Positions 40,817 to 50,922 of a DNA stretch of 64,000 nucleotides are shown here, in pieces. How positions within the stretch are numbered: the stretch's first letter is position 1; every line of letters starts with the position of its first letter. Source of the DNA: an uncultured Cloacibacillus sp. GTDB taxonomy: Bacteria > Synergistota > Synergistia > Synergistales > Synergistaceae. The notes beneath the pieces were generated by a model. It saw only the letters and a program-made list of their open reading frames with translations, was not told the DNA's origin and ran no database searches. The stretch spans positions 1-64,000 of the forward strand of contig URAG01000001.1 in the NCBI GenBank assembly GCA_900545755.1. Direction: 5' to 3'. The position numbers and the translations under genes are program-made.

Positions 40817-41245
40817 TTAAGCAACTACGATCAGCGCGTCGCCGGTGCTGACGGTGTCGCCTTCCTTGCAGCAGAGCTGCTGTACGGTTCCGGCTACGGT
40901 CGTGTAAATTTCGTTCTCCATCTTCATAGCTTCGAGGATGAGGACGAGCTGTCCCGCCGTTACGGCAGCGCCGGGCTGGACAAGGATCTTAAGGACTTTG
41001 CCAGGCATCGGAGCGCTGATGGTGCCTTCGCCTGCCGGAGCGGGAGCTGCGGGCGCGGGGGCCGGAGCAGGTGCAGGGGCGGGAGCCGGGGCGGGCGCAG
41101 GAGCCGGGGCGGGGGCCGCTACGGGAGCGGGCGCGGGTACGGGAGCCGGGGCCGCTACGGGCGCAGGAGCCGCTCCGGCGCCGAGCTCTTCAACATCTAC
41201 ATCGTATGCTTTTCCGTTTACCGTTACTCTGTATTTGCGTGACAT
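40817..41245 (-). CDS. mmdC: Biotin carrier subunit of methylmalonyl-CoA decarboxylase
   Basis: A 142-residue biotinyl protein. An N-terminal strand (SRKYRVTVNGKAYDVDVEEL) is followed by a long Ala/Pro linker (about 22-72) and a C-terminal biotinyl domain with EAMKMEN. Lys108 is the biotin site. The linker gives the swinging arm reach between the carboxyltransferase (alpha) and the membrane decarboxylase (beta). The linker DNA is a GC-rich, repetitive tract (about 41035-41180) that may vary in length. It lies between mmdD and mmdB. Confidence 0.92.
   Translation of the reverse strand: MSRKYRVTVNGKAYDVDVEELGAGAAPAPVAAPAPVPAPAPVAAPAPAPAPAPAPAPAPAPAPAPAAPAPAGEGTISAPMPGKVLKILVQPGAAVTAGQLVLILEAMKMENEIYTTVAGTVQQLCCKEGDTVSTGDALIVVA
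41035..41180. repeat. Low-complexity Ala-Pro coding tract in mmdC
   Basis: Repeated GGMGCMGG-type hexamers encode the alternating Ala-Pro linker. Such tracts are prone to length change by slippage or recombination in steps of six bases, which would keep the frame. Confidence 0.6.
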
Positions 41246-41287
41246 GAAAGAATACCTCCTAAGTTTTTTGTGGTTAGTTTCGAAGGC

Positions 41288-41698
41288 TTAGTAGAGGCCT
41301 TCGGTGTTCTGAAGCCGTCCGACGTTCTTCCACGCGGAAGAGGCGGGGACTTTGACCGGGCTGTAGGAAATTACGCGAGCCGCAGGGCCGCATGCAGCCG
41401 CGATTGCGGCTGTGATGACGGCGAGCAGTTCGTCGTCGGCTGCCGTCGCAGGCGCGGGCTGCGCTGCGGGAGCGGCGGCCTGGGCCTTTGCAGGAGCGGC
41501 AGGAGCCGCGGGCGCAGGAGCCGCTGGAGCGCTCTGCTTAGGCTTATGCATGCCGTCGATCGCTCCGCATACATGCTTCATTCCCATCATAACAAGCATA
41601 AGCCCGATGATGACTATGAAGACGATGCTGAAGGCGATGAACGACATGATGAGCCCGCCGGGCACCCCGACGAAGAATGAGCTGATAGGACCGTTCAT
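41288..41698 (-). CDS. mmdD: OadG/MmdD-type membrane subunit of methylmalonyl-CoA decarboxylase
   Basis: A 136-residue protein with one N-terminal membrane helix (about 15-42, IMSFIAFSIVFIVIIGLMLVM), an Ala/Pro-rich linker (about 55-85) and a C-terminal alpha-helical segment ending SSAWKNVGRLQN, the conserved end of OadG family subunits. It anchors the carboxyltransferase and biotin carrier to the beta subunit. Order mmdA-mmdD-mmdC-mmdB matches the Propionigenium-type pump. It follows mmdA after 19 bases. Confidence 0.85.
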   Translation of the reverse strand: MNGPISSFFVGVPGGLIMSFIAFSIVFIVIIGLMLVMMGMKHVCGAIDGMHKPKQSAPAAPAPAAPAAPAKAQAAAPAAQPAPATAADDELLAVITAAIAAACGPAARVISYSPVKVPASSAWKNVGRLQNTEGLY

Positions 41699-41717
41699 AG
41701 CTTCTCAGCCTCCCGCC

Positions 41718-43277
41718 TTAGTTGGGCATGATGCCGTGCTTGCGCTTCGGGCGAAGTTCGCTCTTGCTCTCCGTCATTACAAGGGCCTGGTAGAGGGCCG
41801 GGCGCGTCTCTTCCGGAAGTATGACGCGGTCGACGAATCCGCGCTGCGCCGCACGATACGGGTTGGCGAAGGATTCTTTGTATTCCTCTATCTTTTCGGC
41901 GCGCTTGGCTGCCTTGTCCTCGGCGGCTTCAATTTCCTTGCGGAAGATGATGTTAGCCGCGCCTTCGGCTCCCATGACCGCTATCTGGGCCTGCGGCCAT
42001 GCAAGCACAACGTCGGCACCGAGGTCTTTGCTGCACATGCCGAGGTATGATCCGCCGTAGGCCTTGCGCATGACGATGGTGATCTTCGGAGCGGTCGCTT
42101 CGCTGTAGGCGTAGAGGAGCTTAGCGCCGTGACGGATGATTCCGCCCATTTCCTGATTGAGTCCGGGGAGGTATCCGGGGACGTCTTCAAATGTGACTAT
42201 AGGAATGTTGAAGGAGTCGCAGATGCGGATGTGGCGGCTCGCTTTGTCAGAGGCGTCGATGTCGAGGCATCCGGCCATGAATTTCGCCTGGTTGGCGATG
42301 ATTCCGATGACGCGGCCGCCGACTCTCGCAAAGCCTGTGACGATGTTCTTCGCGTAGAGTTCCTGCACTTCGCAGAAGTCGCCGTTGTCGACTACTTTCT
42401 TAATGACGTCGCGGACGTCGTAGCCGCGGTTCGGGTTGGTCGGGACGATCTCGCGCAGGCCCATATCGGTGCGGCACGGGTCGTCGCCCGTCTCGACAAA
42501 CGGAGGCTCTTCCATGTTGTTGCTGGGCAGGTAGCTCATAACCTTGCGGACCTGCGCGTAGCACTCGGCTTCGGTCTTCGCGAAGAAGTGCGCGCAGCCG
42601 GAGTGCGAATTGTGCGCCATGGCTCCGCCTATCTGCTCAGAGGTTACGTCTTCGCCGGTTACAGACTTGATGACCGCAGGTCCGGTGATGTGCATGATTC
42701 CGATCTTATCTACCATAAAGATAAAGTCTGTGAGCGCAGGGCTGTAAACCGCGCCGCCCGCACAGGGGCCCGCGATGATCGAGAACTGCGGAATCACGCC
42801 GCTCGCTTTGACGTTGCGGAAGAATATTTTGCCGTAGCCGGAGAGGGCGTCGACTGCTTCCTGGATGCGGGCTCCGCCGGAATCGTTGATTCCGATGCAG
42901 GGAGCGCCGTTCGTGAGGGCGAGGTCGAGGACCTTGCATATCTTCTGGGCGTGCATCTCGCCAAGCGAGCCGCCCATGACTGTGAAGTCCTGGCTGAATA
43001 CGTAGACGATGCGTCCATCTATCGTACCGTAGCCCGTCACGACGCCGTCGCCGAGGAACGTCGTCTTGTCAAGTCCGAAGTTGGTGCAGCGGTGTTCGAC
43101 GAATTCGTCTATTTCCACGAAGCTGCCGGGGTCAAGAACTGCGTTGATGCGCTCGCGCGCGGTCATCTTGCCTTTGTCGTGCTGCTTGGCGATGGCCTTT
43201 TCGCCTCCGCCGACAGCGGCTTTCTCACGCTTAGCGATGAGAGAGGCGCACAGTTCGTCAATCGTTTTTTCCGCCAT
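41718..43277 (-). CDS. mmdA: Methylmalonyl-CoA decarboxylase carboxyltransferase (alpha) subunit
   Basis: A 519-residue member of the biotin-dependent carboxyltransferase family (propionyl-CoA carboxylase beta-like). It moves the carboxyl group of methylmalonyl-CoA to biotin on MmdC. Family blocks: KMTARERINAVLDPGSFVE, GGSLGEMHAQKICKVLDLA, GINDSGGARIQEAVDALSG, and the second half with PYRAAQRGFVDRVILPEETR. Propionyl-CoA carboxylase beta is a close homologue, but the absence of a biotin carboxylase gene and the mmdDCB context point to the sodium pump. GAGGAGG precedes the ATG. A structured 145-base gap separates it from the epimerase gene. Confidence 0.9.
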   Translation of the reverse strand: MAEKTIDELCASLIAKREKAAVGGGEKAIAKQHDKGKMTARERINAVLDPGSFVEIDEFVEHRCTNFGLDKTTFLGDGVVTGYGTIDGRIVYVFSQDFTVMGGSLGEMHAQKICKVLDLALTNGAPCIGINDSGGARIQEAVDALSGYGKIFFRNVKASGVIPQFSIIAGPCAGGAVYSPALTDFIFMVDKIGIMHITGPAVIKSVTGEDVTSEQIGGAMAHNSHSGCAHFFAKTEAECYAQVRKVMSYLPSNNMEEPPFVETGDDPCRTDMGLREIVPTNPNRGYDVRDVIKKVVDNGDFCEVQELYAKNIVTGFARVGGRVIGIIANQAKFMAGCLDIDASDKASRHIRICDSFNIPIVTFEDVPGYLPGLNQEMGGIIRHGAKLLYAYSEATAPKITIVMRKAYGGSYLGMCSKDLGADVVLAWPQAQIAVMGAEGAANIIFRKEIEAAEDKAAKRAEKIEEYKESFANPYRAAQRGFVDRVILPEETRPALYQALVMTESKSELRPKRKHGIMPN

Positions 43278-43305
43278 TACCTCTTACCTCCTCATTATCT
43301 GTTAA

Positions 43306-43367
43306 GCGGAGGGACTCCCGTCTTCCCGCGGCGTTCGCCGTCTCCAGGCCGCCGGGCGGCCCTCCGC
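43306..43367 (-). other. Structured leader between the epimerase and mmdA
   Basis: GCGGAGGG (43306-43313) and CCCTCCGC (43360-43367) form a perfect 8-bp inverted repeat enclosing about 46 bases with further GC pairing (CGGCG-TT-CGCCG inside). No T-run follows. It may be an mRNA stability or processing element separating the mutase/epimerase part from the pump part. Confidence 0.45.
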
Positions 43368-43422
43368 ATACAGTTCCGTTGTGTTTAAGGCTTCAACGCC
43401 TAAGCGCTGAGCCTCCGCCTAA

Positions 43423-43827
43423 TTAGTCGCGCTGGCAGAGCTCGAGGAGCACGCCGCCGGTCGCCTTCGGGTGAAGGAATGCGATCTTCGCGCCGCCCGC
43501 GCCCCTGCGCGGCTTTTCGTCGATGAGGCGCACACCCTTCTCTTTGAGTTCGGCGAGTGCTGCTTCGATGTCGGCGACTCTGATTGCGATGTGCTGGATG
43601 CCCTGTCCGTTCTTCGCGATGAATTTGCTGACTGGGCTGTCCTCGCTCGTGCCTTCAAGAAGCTCTATTTCGGAATCGTCGATAGGCAGGAAGGCCGTCT
43701 TGACCTTCTGTTCGGCGACTTCTTCGACGCCGTGGCACTTAACGCCGAGGGCGCCTTCCCAGAACTTCATCGCCTCGTCGATGCTGTTTACCGCTATCCC
43801 GATATGGTCGATGATTTTGGTTTCCAT
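43423..43827 (-). CDS. mce: Methylmalonyl-CoA epimerase
   Basis: A 134-residue glyoxalase-fold protein that interconverts the (S) and (R) forms of methylmalonyl-CoA. It begins with [22 protein letters not shown] (metal-binding His at 8). A metal Glu or His lies in [20 protein letters not shown], and the C-terminal block [16 protein letters not shown] provides the last ligands. Length is standard. It is co-transcribed with the mutase small subunit (four bases apart) and feeds the pump with the right isomer. Confidence 0.9.
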   Translation of the reverse strand: METKIIDHIGIAVNSIDEAMKFWEGALGVKCHGVEEVAEQKVKTAFLPIDDSEIELLEGTSEDSPVSKFIAKNGQGIQHIAIRVADIEAALAELKEKGVRLIDEKPRRGAGGAKIAFLHPKATGGVLLELCQRD

Positions 43828-43831
43828 AGTC

Positions 43832-44245
43832 TTACGCCTCTTTCGCTCTCTTCTCGGCTACCGCCTTTTCGAGCCACTCGATGGTCTCGGAGGTCGGTGT
43901 GCCGGGGCCGAAGATCGCGCCCGCGCCGTATCCGAGGAGCGTCGGATAGTCGGTCTCGGGGATGACTCCGCCGCCGAATACGATGATGTCGCTGGCGTTC
44001 TTCTCTTTGAGAAGGTTGATTATCGTCTTGAAGCAGTAGTCGTGCGCGCCGGAGAGGATGCTGATGCCGATGGCGTCGGCGTCTTCCTGGATTGCGGTGG
44101 CGACTATCTGTTCCGGCGTCTGGCGGAGGCCGGTGTATATGACTTCCATGCCTGCGTCTCTGAAGGCTCTAGCGATGACCTTCGCGCCGCGGTCGTGTCC
44201 GTCGAGTCCTGGTTTCGCAACAACTACGCGAATTTTACGATCCAT
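43832..44245 (-). CDS. Methylmalonyl-CoA mutase, B12-binding subunit
   Basis: A 137-residue cobalamin-binding domain. The base-off signature is D-x-H-x-x-G in [16 protein letters not shown], followed by [10 protein letters not shown] (S-x-L) and the GG-x-IP motif [13 protein letters not shown]. It is the separate C-terminal domain of a split mutase; the catalytic half is encoded 31 bases upstream. The pair rearranges succinyl-CoA to methylmalonyl-CoA using adenosylcobalamin. Confidence 0.92.
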   Translation of the reverse strand: MDRKIRVVVAKPGLDGHDRGAKVIARAFRDAGMEVIYTGLRQTPEQIVATAIQEDADAIGISILSGAHDYCFKTIINLLKEKNASDIIVFGGGVIPETDYPTLLGYGAGAIFGPGTPTSETIEWLEKAVAEKRAKEA

Positions 44246-44276
44246 TTTTCTTCCTCCTTAAAAGCTCTCGCGATTC

Positions 44277-45956
<1,680 letters not shown>

Positions 45957-46042
45957 TTACTCCGCCTCCTTGCGAAACATATCGGGCCATTGTTGGAATG
46001 ACCGTCAGCACACGTGAATATGCAAAAGTACCACACGCCGCT

Positions 46043-46071
46043 ATTATTGCCCAACTTTCCGCAAATTGCAA
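46043..46071 (-). promoter_or_regulatory. Probable promoter of the mutase/sodium-pump operon
   Basis: On the minus strand TTGCAA (46071-46066), a 17-bp spacer and AATAAT (46048-46043), about 90 bases before the mutase start. The -35 form matches that of the aldolase gene. Confidence 0.45.
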
Positions 46072-46236
46072 CATTTGAGCTATAATTTCAGACAAGTCAG
46101 TTCATTCTTTTTTAAAGAAAAAGCGGACGGGCGTGCGCGGCGAGGGAAAGATGGCGAATCGCGCGGACACAGCACGCAAATTTAAGCTGTTGCTATATAA
46201 TAGCGGCAAATACTTAAACCATAGGGGGCTGTCGGA

Positions 46237-47439
46237 ATGATGCAGAACGCTATAAAGATCACCGAATCGATATACTGGATAGGCGGCAACGACCGCGAGA
46301 CTGATTTATTTGAAGGGCTGTGGACACTGCCGCGCGGCGTAGCCTACAACGCCTATTTCATCAACGACGAAAAGACCGCCGTTATCGACACAATAAAGGC
46401 GGACAAGCTCTCGGATTACATCGAGCGCCTCGTCTCTATTCTGCCAGCCGGCAAGGGCATCGACTACCTCATCGTCAACCACATGGAGCCGGACCACTCC
46501 GGCTCGATAGACATTATGCGTAAGCTCTACCCCGGCATGAAGATAATAGGCAACAAGAAGACTCTTGAAATGATCGACGCTTTCTACGGCATCAAGGACG
46601 GTGTTGAGGAGATAAAAGAGGGCGACGTGCTCGATCTCGGGCATCACAAACTCACCTTTGCGATGATTCCTATGGTCCACTGGCCAGAGAGCATGGTCAC
46701 CTACGATATGACCGACAAAGTGCTTTTTTCGACCGACGCATTCGGCGGCTTCTGCGCTCTCGAAGGCGGCATCTTTGACGACGAGCTCGACATGGCGCTC
46801 TACGAAGACGAGACGCTGCGCTACTTCGCAAACATCGTCGGACGCTACTCAGCCCCGACGCAGAAGGCGATCGCTAAGGTGCGCTCGCTTGACCTGAAAA
46901 TCATCTGCCCAGCCCACGGTCCGATACTCCGTTCGAACCCGCAGCATATCGTCGACCTCTATGATAAGTGGAGCAAACAGGAGACTGACGAAGGTATCGT
47001 CGTAGTCTACGGTTCGATGTACGGCAACACGAAGCTCATGACGGACGCCATAGCACGCGCCGCCTGCGAAGCCGGCGTGAAGGACGTAATAGTGCATGAC
47101 GCTTCGCGCTCCAACCTATCCTGCATCGTCCGCGATATATGGAAGTACCGCGGGCTCGTGCTCGGAAGCTGCACATACAACACAGAACTTTATCCGCCGG
47201 TCGCTACGCTCTGCCGCACGCTCAAAAACAAAATGATGAAAAACCGCTTCCTCGGCATCTGCGGCTCATACAGTTGGAGCAAGGGCGCGCTCGCTGAACT
47301 CCAGGTGTTCGCCGAGCAGGGCGGCGACTGGAGGCTCGTAGAACCGACGATCGAAGTCAAGTCATGCCCGAAGGGACAAGACCTCGAGCTCTGCCGCCAG
47401 CTCGGCAGAAACATGGCCCTAGCCGTGAAAGGCGAATAG
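46237..47439 (+). CDS. Flavodiiron protein (FprA-type flavoprotein)
   Basis: A 400-residue oxygen or NO reductase. The beta-lactamase-like domain (about 1-250) binds two irons through HMEPDH at 82-87 (His82, Glu84, Asp86), His in MVHWPESMVTYD, Asp in FSTDAFGG and His in CPAHGPILR. A flavodoxin domain follows (about 260-395) with FMN loop VYGSMYGNTKLM and GSCTYNTELYPP. Such enzymes detoxify O2 or NO in strict anaerobes. No rubredoxin domain is attached. It starts at ATG 46237 or 46240 after GGGGG. The gene for a DUF3298 exported protein begins one base after its stop. Confidence 0.93.
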   Translation: MMQNAIKITESIYWIGGNDRETDLFEGLWTLPRGVAYNAYFINDEKTAVIDTIKADKLSDYIERLVSILPAGKGIDYLIVNHMEPDHSGSIDIMRKLYPGMKIIGNKKTLEMIDAFYGIKDGVEEIKEGDVLDLGHHKLTFAMIPMVHWPESMVTYDMTDKVLFSTDAFGGFCALEGGIFDDELDMALYEDETLRYFANIVGRYSAPTQKAIAKVRSLDLKIICPAHGPILRSNPQHIVDLYDKWSKQETDEGIVVVYGSMYGNTKLMTDAIARAACEAGVKDVIVHDASRSNLSCIVRDIWKYRGLVLGSCTYNTELYPPVATLCRTLKNKMMKNRFLGICGSYSWSKGALAELQVFAEQGGDWRLVEPTIEVKSCPKGQDLELCRQLGRNMALAVKGE

Positions 47440-47440
47440 C

Positions 47441-48175
47441 ATGAAGTTTTATGGGACTCTGCTCGCCTGCGCCGCGGCTTTCGCAGTCGCTGCGCAGGCG
47501 GTTCCGTGCGCGGCACGCGAGATAAACGTGCAGGTCGCGACGCTCGGAGTCTTTGAGTCTAAATACGAGGGCTGTGAGGCGCGCATAGTGACTCCCGCCG
47601 TCACAGGACTCGCCGTGGAGTCTCTTGAGAAAGAGATAAACGCGAATCTTACGGAAAAGGCGCTTGAAATGCAGGAGCGCTACGCTCTCGAAGTGCTTGA
47701 ACTGATGCACGCGCCCTTCGCGAAGGGCGCGCATATCGGCTGGATTATGGATTACAAGGTCATCGACGGCGACGCTCGTTTCTTCACGCTCGACGTAGTC
47801 GAGATGAACATAGCCGGCTCTTCTTCCACGAAGCGCACGATAATGAACTTCGACAAGGAGACGGGGATGCCGGTGACTCTCGCCTATTTCTTCAACGACA
47901 AGGCGAACTACGTCAAAGTAGTCAGCGACGCAGTGCGCGGCGAAATGCGGCGCGCGAACAAGAGACGAAAGGGAACCTACTGGGTCGCGCCGAAGGACGA
48001 CGGCGGCTTTTCGTCGGTCAAAGCCGAACAGAACTTCTACGTAAACAAGGACGGCAACATAGTGATATGCTTCGACAAGTACGAGGTGGCTCCGGGCTCC
48101 GCTGGATGCCCGGAGATAGAGCTCGACAAGAAGGAGCTCGCGCCGTGGCTCAAGCTTGAAGAAGTAAAGAGATAG
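47441..48175 (+). CDS. Exported DUF3298-like protein
   Basis: A 244-residue protein with a signal peptide (about 1-25, ending PCAAR). A domain like that of the RsiV/PdaC family (DUF3298, sometimes with DUF4163) follows, with the typical end-region FSSVKAEQNFYVNKDGNIVICFDKYEVAPGSAG (about 190-222). These domains occur in anti-sigma factors and peptidoglycan deacetylase partners and can bind lysozyme. This one has no membrane anchor besides the signal. It starts one base after the flavodiiron gene and is probably translated with it; why they pair is not clear. Confidence 0.7.
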   Translation: MKFYGTLLACAAAFAVAAQAVPCAAREINVQVATLGVFESKYEGCEARIVTPAVTGLAVESLEKEINANLTEKALEMQERYALEVLELMHAPFAKGAHIGWIMDYKVIDGDARFFTLDVVEMNIAGSSSTKRTIMNFDKETGMPVTLAYFFNDKANYVKVVSDAVRGEMRRANKRRKGTYWVAPKDDGGFSSVKAEQNFYVNKDGNIVICFDKYEVAPGSAGCPEIELDKKELAPWLKLEEVKR

Positions 48176-48191
48176 ACAGGGAAAACGCAAG

Positions 48192-48230
48192 AAGGGCCGC
48201 GGCGTAGAAACCGCGGCCCTCTTTGCTTTA
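48192..48230 (+). terminator. Terminator after the flavodiiron operon
   Basis: GGGCCGCGG (48194-48202) and CCGCGGCCC (48211-48219) form a perfect 9-bp stem with an 8-base loop, followed by TCTTTGCTTT. Confidence 0.85.
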
Positions 48231-48234
48231 CTGC

Positions 48235-48699
48235 TTACCTATGCCCCATTTCCTTGATAACTACCTTGACCGTCGGGGCGTATTTCTTGAACAGCCCGTC
48301 GAGAGCCGCCATGTCGTTGCGTTCGAAGAGCAGTTTCCAGCCTACGACGTCCTTCTCAAGGAACGCAGTCAACCCCATACCCTTCGTCACAAGCGTAACG
48401 TGGCGTATCTCGTCCCAGCGCAGCAGCTCGCGGTGGTGCGAGAACCACGTATGCGTGTCCTTCACGAAGCCAACCGGCGAGGCATATATCTTTTTCTCAA
48501 ATTTCAGCACGAGCAAGCTACATAAACAGAGAAATGCGTTGACAACTACCTTCTGGGAGAAGCCGTCGCGCATAAACTCCATTACGCCGGAGACGGCGAG
48601 GTAAGCCGCGAGCGCGCCGAAGGTAAAGCGCCTCCATCCGTCGACAGTTCGGCTCGACTTCGATACAAGAAGGCATTCGAGTTGTTCAAGTTCGGGCAA
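48235..48699 (-). CDS. Small membrane protein with PH-like domain
   Basis: A 154-residue protein of unknown function. Two hydrophobic helices (about 25-45 and 50-68) lie near the N-terminus, then a basic beta-rich region (about 69-150: KFEKKIYASPVGFV..., LLRWDEIRHVTLVTKG) resembling bacterial PH-type membrane-protein tails. It is a single gene between convergent and divergent neighbours, with no strong match that I can name. Function unknown. Confidence 0.55.
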   Translation of the reverse strand: MPELEQLECLLVSKSSRTVDGWRRFTFGALAAYLAVSGVMEFMRDGFSQKVVVNAFLCLCSLLVLKFEKKIYASPVGFVKDTHTWFSHHRELLRWDEIRHVTLVTKGMGLTAFLEKDVVGWKLLFERNDMAALDGLFKKYAPTVKVVIKEMGHR

Positions 48700-48755
48700 T
48701 GTACTATCCCCTTCTCAAGCAAAACCATACTTCAGAAAATATTATACCATCCCGC

Positions 48756-50300
48756 CTATGCAAGGTTCGCAGGGCGCGTCTTGCCTCCATGCACAGGATC
48801 GCCGTTCTTGCCTCTCCAGAATATACCTATACCGACGTAGGTCATCAAAATCGCTATAATCGGGTTCAGCCAGTTAAGTATCGCATAAGGCGCATAGGCA
48901 AAGGTCGCAATGCCGAAAAGCTCTGCATGATAGGCTCCGCACGTGTTCCACGGGATTAGGACTGATGTAAGGGTTCCCGAGTCCTCCAACGTACGCGAAA
49001 GCATTCTCGGATGCAGCCCCATCTTGTCAAATGTATCCTTATACATCGTACCCGGCAGCGCTATGCCCAGATACTGGTCACCGAGGAAGAAGTTACAGAT
49101 CAGGCAGGAAATGACGACGGACATGACAAGCCCGCCGACTGTCTTGACGCGGCTCGCTACCGCGTGGAGTATGACTTTGAGATATCCGCAGGCGTTCATA
49201 GTAGAGCCGAAAGTGAATGCGCAGAGAATGAGGGAGATCGTCCAGTTCATCGACTGGAGGCCGCCTCGCGCCATCAGCTCGACTATATCACGCGCGACTT
49301 CCCCTGCAAGCGACTGGTCTATCGAGATCGAATATTTGGTAAGCGCCGCTGAAAGCGCAGCAGGATCGCCGGCCGCGTCGGCTATCGCGGCGGATATAGT
49401 CGGCGTATAGCCGTTCTGCATGACGTTGAGGATGTCGCCGTAACTATGCCCTTCAAAAAACATGAAAGCTGCGGCGATAAATATACCGATCCAAAGCGAC
49501 GGGATGGCCGGTTTACGCATGGCAGAAAGCGCAATAACCACTATAGGCGCGAGCAGCGCCAGCGGGTTCACCCAGAATTCTTTGTCGAGGAATATCTGAA
49601 TTCCCTGTATCTTGGTATAATCAAGCGTTCCCTGGGAATATTTAAAGCCGAGCACAATCGTGATCACCGCAACGATGACCCACGACGGCCCTGTAGTCCA
49701 CGCCATGGCGCGAATATGCTGGAACAGGTCTGTACCGGAGACGGCTGGGGCCAGGTTCGTCGTGTCCGAAAGCGGAGACATCTTATCGCCGGCATACGCT
49801 CCAGAGATTATGATTCCGACCGCGAGAGGCTCTGGGATGCCCAGTCCTATAGCTATACCAAGCAGCGCAATGCCGACCGTGCCAGACGTTCCCCACGAAG
49901 TACCGGTGGCAAGCGAGACTATGGAGCATATCACCAGAGTCGCAAAAAGGAAGATGCTCGGCGAAAGTATAGAGAGTCCATAGTAAATCATGGTCGGAAC
50001 GATACCGCTGTTGATCCACGTTCCGACCAGCGGCCCGACCGTGTACAGGATGAGACACGCCTGCATCGCCGTCATTATACCTTCGATGATTCCTTTTTCG
50101 ACTTCTTCATATGAATAACCAAGATAAAATACCCCGACTACGCCAGCTGCGATGGCGCTGAATATCAGCATTATATGGACGTCCTGTCCGTATACCACTA
50201 CGCCGAAGAGTATGAGGGCGGCGGCTATAACCAGCATCAAAATGGACAGTCCAAGAGACGGAGTCCTTTTTTCAGATCTTTTCTCTTCTTTATTACCCAT
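48756..50300 (-). CDS. nhaC: Na+/H+ antiporter, NhaC family
   Basis: A 514-residue antiporter with about twelve helices. Family blocks: GPLVGTWINSGIVPTMIYYGL (about 95-116), TGTSWGTSGTVGIALLGIA (about 134-152), SGAYAGDKMSPLSDTTNLAPA (about 168-188) and the C-terminal LIPWNTCGAYHAELFGI. NhaC proteins exchange Na+ for H+ or, in some cases, malate for lactate. The start at 50300 is preferred because AAGGAGAG lies 9 bases upstream. It would couple to the Na+ gradient made by the methylmalonyl-CoA decarboxylase. Confidence 0.9.
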   Translation of the reverse strand: MGNKEEKRSEKRTPSLGLSILMLVIAAALILFGVVVYGQDVHIMLIFSAIAAGVVGVFYLGYSYEEVEKGIIEGIMTAMQACLILYTVGPLVGTWINSGIVPTMIYYGLSILSPSIFLFATLVICSIVSLATGTSWGTSGTVGIALLGIAIGLGIPEPLAVGIIISGAYAGDKMSPLSDTTNLAPAVSGTDLFQHIRAMAWTTGPSWVIVAVITIVLGFKYSQGTLDYTKIQGIQIFLDKEFWVNPLALLAPIVVIALSAMRKPAIPSLWIGIFIAAAFMFFEGHSYGDILNVMQNGYTPTISAAIADAAGDPAALSAALTKYSISIDQSLAGEVARDIVELMARGGLQSMNWTISLILCAFTFGSTMNACGYLKVILHAVASRVKTVGGLVMSVVISCLICNFFLGDQYLGIALPGTMYKDTFDKMGLHPRMLSRTLEDSGTLTSVLIPWNTCGAYHAELFGIATFAYAPYAILNWLNPIIAILMTYVGIGIFWRGKNGDPVHGGKTRPANLA

Positions 50301-50632
50301 TGCAGTATTCTCTCCTTTCATATTATGAAAATATAGTCGCGGCAGCCGCGTCCTCTGCTTCGCCTCCCTTCCGCAAGCGACCGCATAGCACAATTAAGGC
50401 AATATAAAAACATAAAAAACGCTCATGGTTCTTATAAGTTATTATAACTTTACTAAATAACTTGTCTACATACCTCAAACTGATATATCTATACTATTTG
50501 TAACTTGATATCTCACGAGAGACACAATCTAAAGCTCTTGAAAGCTCAGCATGTTCGCGTTAGAATTACGCATGTATGTGGGGAAACTATCCCCGTAGTG
50601 AAATCGCATCTTATAAGGAGGAAATTCACATC
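50301..50632. other. Divergent control region between nhaC and ferredoxin
   Basis: No gene is seen. The region is strongly AT-rich from about 50400 to 50510. It holds the palindrome AAGTTATTATAACTT (50436-50450) and several TATA-like boxes, among them TATACT near 50492. GGAGG at 50617-50621 is the ferredoxin ribosome-binding site, 11 bases from the ATG. Confidence 0.5.
50436..50450. promoter_or_regulatory. Palindrome AAGTTA-TTA-TAACTT, candidate operator
   Basis: A perfect 6-3-6 inverted repeat in the middle of the AT-rich divergent region, suited to a dimeric regulator acting on nhaC, ferredoxin or both. Its protein is unknown. Confidence 0.35.
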
Positions 50633-50806
50633 ATGGCTAAAGCTACAGTTGATCAGTCAGTTTGCGTCGGCTGCGAGGCCTGCGTCGGAGTATGCCCCGT
50701 TTCCGCTATCGCCGTTGAAGACGGCAAGGCGCACGTTGACGCCGATACCTGCGTCGAGTGCGGAGCCTGCGTGGCCACCTGCCCCGTCAGCGCCATCGCG
50801 CAGTAA
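50633..50806 (+). CDS. 2[4Fe-4S] ferredoxin
   Basis: A 57-residue clostridial-type ferredoxin with two cluster motifs: C11-x2-C14-x2-C17-x3-C21 and C40-x2-C43-x2-C46-x3-C50, each followed by Pro. It is a low-potential electron carrier for anaerobic metabolism, such as oxoacid oxidoreductases. The start at 50633 gives the classical length; an upstream in-frame ATG at 50576 would add 19 residues before the usual N-terminus and lacks a site. Monocistronic with a strong terminator. Confidence 0.95.
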   Translation: MAKATVDQSVCVGCEACVGVCPVSAIAVEDGKAHVDADTCVECGACVATCPVSAIAQ

Positions 50807-50825
50807 TAACAGAGAAACGCCTTAT

Positions 50826-50865
50826 AAAAAACGGGCCGGAGTTACAACACTCCGGCCCGTTTTTT
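50826..50865 (+). terminator. Terminator of the ferredoxin gene
   Basis: A perfect 17-bp stem pairs 50826-50842 with 50849-50865 around a 6-base loop, with A- and T-runs at the ends; it can also serve the convergent panC. Confidence 0.93.
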
Positions 50866-50922
50866 ATATGAAATTCGTGTTTTGTTTTTGAGCGTCAGCG
50901 CTGATACATCACAGGAACGCCC

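Noticed and set aside
41035-41180. GC-rich repeat tract considered as a CRISPR-like or non-coding minisatellite
   Set aside because: The units are short and imperfect and the tract is fully explained as coding for the Ala-Pro linker of the biotin carrier.
42129-43388. A 419-codon plus-strand frame opposite mmdA
   Set aside because: mmdA is unambiguous; the antisense frame has a composition typical of a reverse-complement shadow and no start signal.
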